This document shows, piece after piece, positions 47,672-58,494 of a stretch of DNA of 64,000 nucleotides. How positions within the stretch are numbered: position 1 is the first letter of the stretch; the number at the start of each line of letters is the position of its first letter. The notes beneath the pieces were generated by a model that saw only the letters and a program-made list of their open reading frames with translations, did no database searches and was not told where the DNA came from. A program made the position numbers and the translations under genes. Source of the stretch: Bradysia coprophila (Eukaryota > Arthropoda > Insecta > Diptera > Sciaridae); NCBI RefSeq assembly GCF_014529535.1, contig NW_023504022.1:10421910-10485909 (forward strand), in the 5' to 3' direction.

Positions 47672-47794
47672 GTGTGCCGAGTATAAATAAAAGTCTCAAA
47701 GGTTTTAAAAGACACGTCTCACGTCTCACAATACAAAGGATTTGAGACAGTGAGACGTCTCTTTTCGAACTTTTGAGACTTTTATTTTTACTCG
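47672..47794. repeat. Foldback with AAGTCTCAAA arms
   Basis: CCGAGTATAAATAAAAGTCT on the left and AGACTTTTATTTTTACTCGG on the right, with further pairing through GACGTCTCAC-like text on each side of a short loop. Confidence 0.65.
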
Positions 47795-49297
47795 GGATGA
47801 TGACTGAAGATTTGAAAATGGTTCCTTCGAAATTCTTGTATAGCTACTAGGAACGTAGGAACCGTTCAAAAACCGAAAACCTGCTTTTTCCTTATGGAAA
47901 TTTATTCATGTACATAAAATCAATTTTAAAGAATCCGATCAAAACGAGATCAAACCTTTTCCATATTCGAGTAGAGGAATTGAGTCTCAAATTTTTTACA
48001 CCTCAAAGGTACATTCATCGCGACACTACCTAAGCATGTTTCAGTTTCTTGATATTTTCGTTGCATCTCGGAAGGCAGCCTCAAAATTCTACCCATTTAT
48101 TCAAGTACTCATACAGTTATTAAACGTAAAGCTTGTGCAGATTCAGCAACAGCTGAATATCTCCAGCTGGTCGACAAAAACAATTCAAAGGCAAGCTACA
48201 TACACATTCGTTATATACACGTATGACTGTAGTAAACTCGTTGTTTAGAATGTGTTTTGATTGAATATTCTACAAGTAGAGCGTGTTTGTTGATCAGTTG
48301 GTGAAGTTCAGCTGTTGCTGGTTCTGCACAAGCTTAAGGTTTACTTATTGCAAAGAATTTCAAGGGAAAACGCAGCATACATTCTTGGAACATTGTGAAG
48401 GAATAGATTGGACGATTTTTATTTATTGTAATTTATGTATTTGAAAAGATCGATTTCTTCTTTTCGCTTGTTTTAATCAAGATGCATTTTTTACGTAATA
48501 AGACTATATTTGTACCGAAACTGCATGCAATGATAACTCGCAAGACGATGTACCTTACCTATCATGACATGGATTTTTTTTAAAGAATGGTTTTGCCTCT
48601 GGAATTTAACACCTATCTAGCCAGACAAAGATTTTTTTTTCGAATATGTGTCAGATTCCGGCGAAGCCATATTCAAAAGAAAAAAATCTTAAATAAAATT
48701 TTCTTTCTTTAAATTTTGCAACTACAACTACTTCAGGCAGGTCAGATTTTCATTCACCTAAAAAATATGTCGAGACAGAATTTTCAGTCCAATCAGGAAA
48801 AATCTTGATAAATCAAGTAGCAGACGTTAGCTAATTTCAGAGACATGAATTCGCATCACAAACAGAAAACATTACACAATTCTAACACCGATACAGAGCA
48901 ATATATATTGTGTGTGTCCGGTCGGTGTGTATTTCATAGTTTATTGTAGCTATTCTTCACGACCAAAATGCTCCAATTGAAGACACTTTTTTCTTGTATT
49001 TATATAGAAACATTCGTACACAATGAAACACCTTCGCATTTCCGCTAATTAAATCGAATTTTTTTATTACCAAAATGGTCTAAGGTTTAAATTAAAACTA
49101 AAAATAAAATAACAAAACACGGTTATGCACTCCAGAAGCACAAAATGATTATTTTCCTTGAATAGTAATGAACATGGAACAGCTCGGTAATAAAAACAAA
49201 ATTGTGCAATCAATTTGAAACACATCGTTGGTACGTTGGTAAATACAATTTACAATAACAAAACCGAATCTCCGACATGGCACGACGACAAACCTTT

Positions 49298-50113
49298 TTA
49301 ATTTTTCTTCTTCTCAATGGCAGACGTAGCAGTCTTAATCGGATTCTCCTTACATTCTTTGTACAAATTATTGAAATCGAACGCAGCCCGAATATTGTCC
49401 TCGGAAAAGAAGAACTTCATCAATTTCCCTTTCGAATCGGCACACGGTCTTCGCATAATTTCCTTGCCATTTTTGAACAGAATCACCGTTGGCAATTGTC
49501 GACTGAACGAACTGTCCGATACGTGATATTTTTGGCCGGCTTCCGGATGTCGACCAACGTCCATTTTTCCGAATTTCAAATTCGGCAGATGGTATTCGGA
49601 TGATAGTTGAGCGAATATCGGCGCAAAATTGACGCAAGCCGGATTCCAGACGGTGTAAAATGTCACAATCCACACAACTCTCTTGTCCCGATCCATTTCG
49701 TCCTCTAAGCCAGTCGGTGTGCGGAAGTAGACAACATTTTCGGGACCAGAATATGTCGGTTCTGGCAGAACAGTTGCACATAGTATAAAAACGGCCGCAA
49801 AGCCAATACCGTACCGGACGTCACTATACGACCATAGTATTAAATTGGCAATTTTTGTGTAAATGAACGATGATGTTAGGTAATTGATCATTGTAACACT
49901 CCCAGTTTTACGCGTTCGAATCGCAACGACAATCACTAAGAAAAATAGAATTTCCGTTTCACGACTATCCAGTTCACAAATTCCATCTTCGGTTGGAAAA
50001 ACGTATTTACACACGTACGGCGCCCGTTTTGCCACTAAATAGGACAAGCTAAGCAAAATGTTAACCCAATAGTATGGTTTGGCTAACAGCCGCAGATCTT
50101 TCTTGAACGACAT
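49298..50113 (-). CDS. Thioredoxin-related transmembrane protein 2
   Basis: TMX2 is an ER membrane protein with a thioredoxin-like domain. A single exon of 271 residues starts with MSFKKDL at 50113; the frame is open a little further but lacks an ATG. Seen: LAKPYYWVNILLSLSYLVAK and three further hydrophobic segments in the N-terminal half, then PEPTYSGPENVVYF, RDKRVVWIVTFYTVWNPACV, FAPIFAQLS, FGKMDVGRHPEAG and the cis-Pro loop RQLPTVILF. The redox site, Ser-Asn-Asp-Cys in mammals, is Asn-Pro-Ala-Cys here, so only one Cys remains, as in the family. The tail is EKKKN, a weak ER-retention-like end. Confidence 0.95.
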   Translation of the reverse strand: MSFKKDLRLLAKPYYWVNILLSLSYLVAKRAPYVCKYVFPTEDGICELDSRETEILFFLVIVVAIRTRKTGSVTMINYLTSSFIYTKIANLILWSYSDVRYGIGFAAVFILCATVLPEPTYSGPENVVYFRTPTGLEDEMDRDKRVVWIVTFYTVWNPACVNFAPIFAQLSSEYHLPNLKFGKMDVGRHPEAGQKYHVSDSSFSRQLPTVILFKNGKEIMRRPCADSKGKLMKFFFSEDNIRAAFDFNNLYKECKENPIKTATSAIEKKKN

Positions 50114-50357
50114 AGCTTTTGTAACACACAATTTCACACAGACGAACGTGTTAATGCTATCGGTTCGGTTAGGTGGTTCACGCTTATTTTATAATTGAAT
50201 TAGCATAAAATTGTCTCAACTTTTCACGAACAACAAAAAATTTATATTTTCGACAGAGAGCACAAATTTATCAGTGACAGTATTGACAGGTGACAGTGTT
50301 GCCCAGTTGTGTGAAGTGTCAAGACCAGTCGTTTATTTTATCTGGCTTGTCACAATA

Positions 50358-50541
50358 GAGTGTTATGATGAAAGAGAAGAAGATATTTTGACAAGTACCC
50401 CAAGGCAAGTTAAAATAAACTGGTTTTCTGTCCTCTCGCTCTCAACGTACCACATTGAAAGAGAAGCAAATACTTTGACAAGTACCCCAAGGCAAGTTAT
50501 AATAACTAGTCTTCGGTTTTCTCGCTCCGATCATAACAGTC
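50358..50541. mobile_element. 184-bp TA-flanked inverted-repeat element, copy 1
   Basis: Ends GAGTGTTATGAT and ATCATAACAGTC, each next to TA, as in Tc1/mariner-type elements. The interior carries the unit TTGACAAGTACCCCAAGGCA twice, about 90 bases apart. An inverted copy lies at 51578-51762. Confidence 0.7.
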
Positions 50542-50704
50542 TATAATTTGAATGTTTCAGGATCGATCGCTGATTAATCACCGATTAATCCAGTTAATTT
50601 CCCATTTTGATGTAGTTCCAGATTTGGGTGCTCGAGACAATTTTGACGTTGGAAGTAATGGTGGAGATAGATCGGTATACGCAGTCAGTTTTGGATATCT
50701 AGGC

Positions 50705-50765
50705 CAAAGTATATAAACATACTGAGGGTGGATTTGCATTACCTTCAGTATGTTTATATACTTTG
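50705..50765. repeat. Short near-perfect hairpin
   Basis: CAAAGTATATAAACATACTG pairs with CAGTATGTTTATATACTTTG across a loop of about 20 bases. Confidence 0.75.
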
Positions 50766-51577
50766 ACCATACTTTGATTAGGCAACCTAAATAGTAAAAA
50801 AGGCTGTTACCGATTTATCGCCCAACGTCAAAAATGTATCGAGCAGGTGCTGATCTCGCAATTTTTGTTCGATATCCTCCTTCTATTAGTCAATTAAATT
50901 CTTTGTCTGACACCAGGTTCTGCACAATATTTTTTTAATTAGTTTTTCCTGGGTCGCAAGGGTTTTATTTTCAAATTTTCGTTCATGTGAGGTGAGATTG
51001 CATGTAATGCCGAACGATTTCTCTGGTTTGTTTGTGTCGGATGAAACCAGTGGTTCTAGTGACTAAAGATAATTAGACGGCTGTTTAGAGACAATGACCT
51101 AATAATGTAGCCTTAAAATGAGATAATCATTCTGAGGATCGAGGACAGGAATCTATGACAAGCAAATTTGATATCACGTTTAAACTACTCTTTGGTGATC
51201 GTCTCAAAATATGTGTCAATATGTCAATTTCAACATCACCACAAACATTTCAATTTTTTACTGTCCCTTCATCGAACAATATTTTCATGGACAATGTGAT
51301 CGAAAATTTAATTTCCTAACAAATGATTTTGATTTTCAAATTTCGTATCTCAAAAGACCGATTCGAAGGCAGTGCCATCACAACACAACCTCACTTTGAA
51401 GTTTTAACGAACAAATTTGTTTATGTTTGCTTCTGTGGATGACTGTCGGTTGTTTTCGGCCTGTCAAAATTCGTTTTTACCGTCAATGGAGGAAACCTAT
51501 TGTCTGAAGAGGAAATCGAACTCGGATAATTTTGGTGGAAGGCTTCATATACACATAAGTCACGATGATAAGTAATA

Positions 51578-51762
51578 GAATGTTATGATCAGAGCGAGAA
51601 AACCGAAGACTAGTTAATTATAGCTTGCCTTGGGGTACTTGTCAAAGTATTTGCTTCTCTTTCAACATGTTACGTTGAGAGCGAGAGGACCGAATACCAG
51701 TTTATTATAAGTTGTCTTGGGGTACTTGTCAAAATATTTCTTTCTCTTTCATCATAACACTC
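51578..51762. mobile_element. 185-bp TA-flanked inverted-repeat element, copy 2 (inverted)
   Basis: Reverse-complement match to 50358-50541 along its whole length, again flanked by TA. Each copy has its own TA flanks, which argues for two insertions rather than one large inverted-repeat transposon. Confidence 0.7.
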
Positions 51763-51984
51763 TATACGATAACAACATCGCAACTTTGAACACCGTGAAT
51801 CTGGTACAGAAATCCATGAAGGTTTGTTAACACTGATTGATTGTTTGACAGTTGGCAGTATTGGGCAGTGGAACATTCAAAGGGCCTTTACTGTTTTCCT
51901 ATTTTGTTTTGTTTTACGTTTTTGTTTAATTTTATTTAATTTGGCGCCAGTCATCTTGAGCCCAATTCGAAAGCGGTAGACTGA

Positions 51985-54583
51985 ATGTCTTGCCCGAAAA
52001 TGAGTTCTAAAAGCAGAAAGTCAAGGGAGGTGGTCGAGAACATATTGTCGAGCATGAAGGGATCCTTTACAACGGATAAAATTTTGAAAGAATTCCGAAA
52101 ACCGCGCGACAAAGTCGACAATAAATTGTGTCTGGCCATACTGAAGAATTTGGTTAAGAACAATCCGAGGGCGAAGAAGCCGTTCGAAGAAATTACAAAC
52201 AACTTTGACCAACATGATCCGTACGAGTGCTTGGAAAAGTTTCTTATTGGATTTTACAAAGAGGAAATTGCTGCTTCAAAGTCACAAGGACCATCCAATC
52301 AAACAAGCTCCAGCAATGGCTCACAGTTCAAAGAACCATCGCCTGAAACTCGTAAAAGTGGTGGCACCAAGTCCAGTGTACCGGCATCGAAGGATCGTAG
52401 ATCGGCCGTATTATCACCGGAATTTAGTTCAACGAAAGTTAGTGATGATCCGGTCGCCGTTCCAGCTCTGAATGTAGCTGACATCAAAAACCGAGTGGTT
52501 AAGGCTGCAATAGACGGTGTGAGCAAATATGCGCAAAATTCGGTTGTGGATCCTCCGCCCTCTCCATCGATATTTCACGGTTCGAGTGCCAAGAAGAATT
52601 TCTGGTTGCTCGATGATACCGACTTAGCAGTGTCGCAGAATGGTAAAACTATCAGTGTGCTTGCTACTCCCTTGGCTGAGCAAGAAAGAATTTTATTGAA
52701 AGAAATTCTTTACTGCTTGATCGGCGTTCCTGGCACATTCATCAGAGCAGAAACTATTCACACTACCGGCGAGCCACTACCGACGATTGCGTTTAACATT
52801 TCAGCAGAGATCAACGTTTCGTTGCGGGACATGGCAATGAATATTCTTCCACTGGCCAATTACTATTCGCAAGTCCAGCGCTTCATCTTGATTGTCTCGT
52901 CGGGCGATTCAGGCCAGATATTGCAGTCATTAGCCGCCACTTTGCGCACACTTACCTACGATTATTTCCACACTCTGGTACAACTTGAAGACGACATAGT
53001 GAGAATGAATTTGAATCGGTTACACCATTGCCTTCGTCCATCAATGAGAGCGATGGCTCTACTGGCTGAAGTGGTTAACGATATTGCCAAATTGGAGAGC
53101 ATTGGTGCAAAAGTGTTGAGTATTTTGTGTGACAAGGTGTCACTCTTCACTGGGGACGCAATCGGCCAACAAATTCTCGTTGATTTAGTCGAAGCTGCTG
53201 CAGTGCCCTACTTTGAAACGCTCGAGAGATGGATTCTTAAAGGTAAAATTTGTTGTTTGAAGGTTGCTGGACAGGTTTGCCTAACAAACAAATGTTCTAG
53301 GTGTCATCATCGATCCGCAGCGGGAATTCATGATTGAGGATAATGAGGTCGATGGGCTGGCCGAAATCGATGACGTTTATTCGGATCAGTATTGGTCGAA
53401 GCGATATTCCTTGTGCCGTGATCGATTGCCATCGTTCCTGTCCTCTATGTGCGAACAGATTCTACGCACCGGGAAATATTTGAACGTCATGCGGCAATGC
53501 AATTCCAAATCCGATACCGAGTGCCATACCGAGAAGAAGCTACAGTTTTCCGCATTGAATCATCGCAATCATCAGTCGTTCATTGAGAGGGCGTATCACT
53601 TTGCATCAAACAAATTGCTGTCGTTGCTGGTCAACGAAAAAGACTTACACGGTCATCTGCTGTCGATCAAACGGTACTTTTTGCTGCAACAAGGCGATTT
53701 CATCAATCAATTCATGGATGCTGCCGAAGAAGAACTGGAAAAGAATGTGGAAAAAATCCAACCGATAAAATTGGACAACTTGCTCGGTTTAACGCTACGA
53801 ACATCTGTCGCTAAACATGATCCGTACAAGGACTACTTAACGTGCCATTTATGCACCACCGAACTAACAAAGATAATGTCACGCATCCATTTGGCCGGTT
53901 CGAATCAAATGGAAGAAATCGAAAACATAGAACTGGTGGGCTACGAAAGTATTGCCTTTTCGTTCGATATTCAATGGCCCATGTCGTTGATATTACCATA
54001 CTCAATCATAACACAATACCAGATGCTGTTCCGCCTGTTGTTCCAGTGCAAACACGTCGAACGTCGTTTGTGTTCTGCGTGGATGAGCAACAAAAATATT
54101 TTAAAATATTCGCCGTCATCCGGTCCCATGTTTCGATCGACGTTCCTGTTGCGACAGAGTATGTTACATGTCGTACAGAATTTGGAATATTATTTCATGG
54201 TTGAAGTGATCGAACCGTACTGGGGCGAATTTCTGAAGAAAATGCAAAGCGTTAAGAATGTCGACGAGGTGATCGAACATCACAACGATTTTGTGGACAA
54301 ATGCATGGTGAACTGTTTGCTGAAAACACCGGAAACGTTGCCAGTGGTTATCGATTTGTTCAAAATGTGTCTACAGTTCAGTGCGTTCATTGAGAAACAG
54401 AAAAGCTTTAAGCCGACCGAAGAATACTTTAATACGATCCGGCAATTCGATACAAACTTCAAAGATTTGATGGTGGAATTGTTCAATCAGATCAATGTTG
54501 AATCGTGTCGGTATCCCACGCACAAGTACATGAACTTGGTGCATCGTATCAATTTTAATACATTTTTCAATGGAATTTGTTAA
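51985..54583 (+). CDS. Grip84: Gamma-tubulin complex component 2 (GCP2 / Grip84)
   Basis: A core subunit of the gamma-tubulin small complex that nucleates microtubules at the centrosome. Two exons, 51985-53242 and 53301-54583, give 846 residues. Seen: a Ser/Lys-rich N-terminal region (1-200), then the GRIP1 region (LLKEILYCLIGVPGTFI, then ETLERWILKG joined to VIIDPQREFMIEDNE, YWSKRYSL and RLPSFLSSM, ILRTGKYLNVMRQC) and the GRIP2 region (HLLSIKRYFLLQQGDFINQF, FDIQWPMSLILPYSI, YQMLFRLLFQCKHVERRLC, MLHVVQNLEYYFMVEV). The order matches GCP2 rather than GCP3-6. A second ATG at residue 6 could be the real start. An AATAAA lies at 54684. The single intron is 58 bases. Confidence 0.95.
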
Positions 54584-54910
54584 TTGGAAAAGTTTTTTTC
54601 TTTTTTTTGTAATTTATAATTATTGCCCATGTCACGTTTGTATGATGCCAAACGGACTAAATTTAAGGATTTTTCAATTTTGAAATAAAAAGCCAGCGTT
54701 TTCATTTATATAATGCTCATCAAAGTCATTTCGTTTCTATATTTATGAAGTACAGATATGCGACTTAACTTAATCTGTATTCGAGGACTATACCCTATTT
54801 TCAAGCCTGAAAACCACTTTCAGAAGTATCATCTTTAAACAATTTCAACCAGGGCCCATTTTTGACAATTTCTTTTAAGATTTTTATAAATTTTCAGTCA
54901 GAGGTAGTTT

Positions 54911-55064
54911 GCTTCAGCTGTTTTTCAGCTGATCCACATAAACAATCAAACTGTTTATACGTCTTTATACGGTTTTACCACTACCACGGGCAGCTTCAAT
55001 CGTGTAAGCAAGCATAAACAGTTTCGATTGTTTGTGTGGATCAGCTGAAAAATATGACTGAAGC
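54911..55064. mobile_element. 154-bp foldback element
   Basis: GCTTCAGCTGTTTTTCAGCT with GATCCACA and AAACTGTTTA on the left is mirrored on the right, ending CAGCTGAAAAATATGACTGA plus AGC. A half copy lies at 45616-45699. No target duplication seen. Confidence 0.7.
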
Positions 55065-56108
55065 GCCCTTGACATTATTTATTTTAAATGCGACAAAAAA
55101 GACTGCTCACAATTATGAAAAATAGTTGAAGCGAATTCATGCTGAAATTTCACTGCCTGTAACTGTCATTTTTTTCAGAGAATGTCATTGTGAATTTGCA
55201 ATGACACAATAAAATTCTCAGAAAAATTTGACAGTGAGACATTTGAGATGTCGTTCACTGTAACACTGGAAAATATTTTATTTCTAATTTCAATACTGGT
55301 TCCGTATACATATGCCACCGCCGAAACGCAAAAAACCCTTGTTGTAAAAGGCTTTCGCGGTTTCAAGAACAATTAATTTGTCTTCGGTAAGGTTAAGTTC
55401 TGTTTCGTCCACATCAGACATGCTTACTTTTTTAACAAAAGCCAAATTACGATCTTAAAAGGACGAGAAAAACCACGTCCGAAGTGAGCAGAACTTTGAC
55501 TTTGAATTCGTATAAAATATGATCATAAAGAAATAATTTGTTGCAATGTGCGAATGCGAAGAAGTACAATTAAGACGAGTTTTATGACACAAGTTTCACA
55601 AGTTCACGAATACGAAAAATTTTGACATATTTCCAAATCCTTCCGGTAAAAGCGGCCAACGTAGAAAATATGATTATAATATGCTAGTAAACACTTGATA
55701 CAGTGCCGCACTGGCCATACTGGGAAGTCTGGAGATGTCCGAGGAACTTGTGACACAATTGCATTAGTTTGTTTTTTTTCTCCAATTTTATAGGCCTTCA
55801 ACGAAATTTCCCGAAACGTAAGATGGCAGTAACTCCAGCCCTGAATTAAAATTGTCTCATACGTCAGAAAAATTAAAATAGATGCAAAAAAAATTGGAAT
55901 TCTAGAGAATTTTTGTGTTAGTACACTTCAATCAAAACTGAAGCTCAACGAAAGTCGTGCCGCGGTAGGTTCATGGTGTCATGGATAGCAGAGGTCACTA
56001 CCTACGCAACGATACCCATATCTTACAAGTCTCTCATTGTAATTTTTTTTAAACACTCTCCAAAAGTTAGATTTTTTTCTCCCTAAAATAGCTACTGCAC
56101 CACATAAG

Positions 56109-56505
56109 GTCCCTGACCGTGATGTGCGGATGCGAAAACCTGATCGTGATTTGCTTATGCAAATTTACATGTAAAATAAAATATACCGCAAATCACGGTT
56201 ATGTTGGATCTTGATTTGCGGTATAATTTGTATGACGCTTTAGATACCTCCAAATATCGGTCTCTGTTGAATTTCATATAAAATACCACAAATCACGGAC
56301 ACCATAACGCAAATCTCGATCCAATTAAAAAATTAAACTTAGTTAAAGAAATTCTTTAAATATTGATTAATTTTTGATTAATTGCGAAGCCAAATGTTCA
56401 ATCTTTATAATAAAGTTAACCATTACTTCTGGATGTCAAAGGATTTCAAGAAAACGACGTACAAAGTTAAAAATTGTCAAAATACCACAAATCACGGTCA
56501 GGGAC
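56109..56505. mobile_element. 397-bp inverted-repeat element with internal repeats of its ends
   Basis: Ends GTCCCTGACCGTGAT and ATCACGGTCAGGGAC are exact inverses. ACCACAAATCACGG or its relatives occur about five times inside, in both orientations (around 56146, 56192, 56213, 56284, 56483). No coding sequence. Confidence 0.75.
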
Positions 56506-57105
56506 ATTACACGAAAAAATTTCGAGATTTTTTAAAAGTCAACATATGCGTCCTCAACACCTCTGCCAACCACCATAATTTCAGATAAATGCGTTACAAA
56601 TTGTTGGTGATATGCAACCAAAACTATTTTGGTCACCCTCGTGCAGTACATTTCTTCATGATTTCTGGCGTGAAAACATAATTACTTCGAGGATTATTTT
56701 TTTTTGTTGCAAATGACTCAGGAGGGTCCCCTGATTCAATTACTGTATTGCCTCCAAAAATCGCCGATGGCTTATTTTCATGTTTCATACAACTTGGTCG
56801 AACTTTTGGCAAATCGACTCTTAAATATATGGCTACTCAAAATTCTTCACTTATACATTTCCATCATTTTCATTTCCATCACTACAACATGAACCTTATC
56901 GGAAAATAGATTAGAAAAGTCCAAATATGACGAGCGCAACGTACAACTTGTCCTTTTGAATAAGTCCTCTGCAGCTCGTGAGCCGCATTTTTTTGCACTC
57001 TGCTCCTATCATCTCTCTGACATCTGTCAACGGTTGTTTTTTCTTGTTAAACAACAACTAGTGGATTCAGAGAGTAACATTTTACGAAATTATTAGGCTG
57101 CAACT

Positions 57106-58156
57106 ATGGAAGACAAATTGATTGTGGCAAAGACCAAACTGATGTCAGCACTCGTAGACGGTGCTCCGGTTTACTTAAACAATTTAAAGTTATGGTTCAA
57201 AGGAAAGTACACGAGAGAAGAGTTTGATATTGCTTCGCGAAAGCTACTAGGTCCGCATCAAATCCACCTACACAACCAGTTCTTCCTGGCAATTCTGAAC
57301 AAAGTCGACGCACTCAATCAACCACAAACGTCTTCACCAACAAATTCGGCACACTTTCCTAATAAAAGCGGAAAGAAACGAAAGCGCAGCTCCCGTGTCA
57401 CAGATCAGGCCACATTCGAACCGGTGGAAATTTACGATTATCTACCGGATGAATGTTCAGAATTCGTACGACCGCCCACAATTCCGGGTGGTTCGAGCTC
57501 GAGTCCGCCACCGATTCCACCTCAACGATTCGCAGTGCAAGAATTATTTCTGCCGGACAATGGTTTAATCATGGGAAGGTACTGTTCGGTGCTATAGACT
57601 TTCTGGTCAAGATGCAACAAGTGTGATGTGACGTTTTCCTATTTCAGACTGTTGGTAGCTGCTTGGGAAACGGGAGGATTAGTAAACGCCGATGACAGTT
57701 GCTGCGAATTGATTGTTCTGGCTGTACAGGTGAGAGTTTGTAACATCGGGACTGTTCGTCCACTGATCCAAAAAATTCTTTTGCTTCACTCAGTTGCTGC
57801 TCAAGAACATCATCACATCCATACTTCTGAAGAAAAAAAGTTGTCGAACCACTTGTGGCGGTACCTACTTCTACGACATTGGTCATCCAGCCAAAGACAT
57901 TACATTGCGCAACACATTGGCTAGAAGTAAAATCGACGATGCGCCCATCGAAATCGACCGGGACATTGTCGCATGTCATCGTCCAAGCAATTCGGACAAT
58001 TCAGCATTTCTGTCTGTGTGTGAAGAGCTGTATCCGATCCGCAGGAAACGAATCTCCATTTTGGATGTGCATCGAGCGTTGATGGACAAAAATGTCATAC
58101 CAAATCATTCGGTTCATTCCATAAACATGGAACGAATATCGCACATGTTGAATTGA
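57106..58156 (+). CDS. Transcriptional adapter 1 (SAGA subunit TADA1/Ada1)
   Basis: TADA1 is the histone-fold scaffold of the SAGA histone acetyltransferase complex in the nucleus. Exons 57106-57578, 57648-57729 and 57794-58156 give 305 residues. Seen: YLNNLKLWFKGKYTREEFD and LLGPHQIHLHNQFFLAIL, the family's N-terminal signature; a basic patch KKRKRSSR; a Pro-rich link; then the histone-fold part NGLIMGRLLVAAWETGGLVN with the following helix ELIVLAVQLLLKNIITSIL; and the ending LMDKNVIPNHSVHSINMERI, which matches human VIPTHTVYALNIERI. The human protein is 335 residues. The identification is firm. Confidence 0.93.
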
Positions 58157-58494
58157 TGAGTGTAAGGTTTGGAGGTGGCATTAAAGGCCGGATTGAAATT
58201 CATATTTTGCGATGTTTTGTCTAAGAGAAATCTGTGACATTGGAACCATGATCCAATGCCTATATAACTCGTCGTCGACGTCTCTAATGGAACGTTACGA
58301 GTATCTGAGTTGTATTCTATGCGACGAAGTAGGTTCAAAGTATTGTCAAACATTTTTCATCGATTTTCATTAAAATTTTGTACAAATTGTTCCTGAAAAC
58401 AAAGTTTCTCTGTCCTCGCAGTCACTGACGACCAAGATTCTTTATTAAAAAAATTGACTTTCTTCGACCTTCAACGTAACATTTTCAAACCAAT
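58157..58494. other. Convergent 3' flanks of TADA1 and the PARP gene
   Basis: About 340 bases between two stop codons on opposite strands. No other feature seen. Confidence 0.6.

Larger units (their letters stand above)
43471..49297. other. 5.8-kb gene-poor, repeat-rich region
   Basis: No gene recognised between the prolyl oligopeptidase 3' end and TMX2. It contains degenerate GATATC-rich arrays (43690-44110, 45287-45540), a 240-280 bp tandem repeat (44344-44906), a GCAACTC array element (45111-45254), half of a foldback (45616-45699), an ACCTGA/TCAGGT cluster (45830-45990), an inverted-repeat element (46269-46789) and a foldback (47672-47794). From 47800 to 48950 I see nothing definite. The last 300 bases are the TMX2 3' flank. 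Confidence 0.55.
50114..51984. other. Divergent spacer between TMX2 and GCP2
   Basis: Should hold both promoters. It contains two TA-flanked elements in opposite orientation (50358-50541, 51578-51762) and a hairpin at 50705-50765. No gene seen. Confidence 0.6.
54584..57105. other. Spacer between GCP2 and TADA1
   Basis: No gene seen. It contains a foldback at 54911-55064 and an inverted-repeat element at 56109-56505. The last few hundred bases should hold the TADA1 promoter. Confidence 0.55.

Noticed and set aside
48036-48248. 70-codon open frame MFQFLDIFVAS
   Set aside because: No partner exons, no known motif; chance frame in a gene-poor region.
57628-57924. 98-codon frame overlapping TADA1 exons 2 and 3
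   Set aside because: Out of the TADA1 frame across its second intron; the spliced TADA1 model explains the region.
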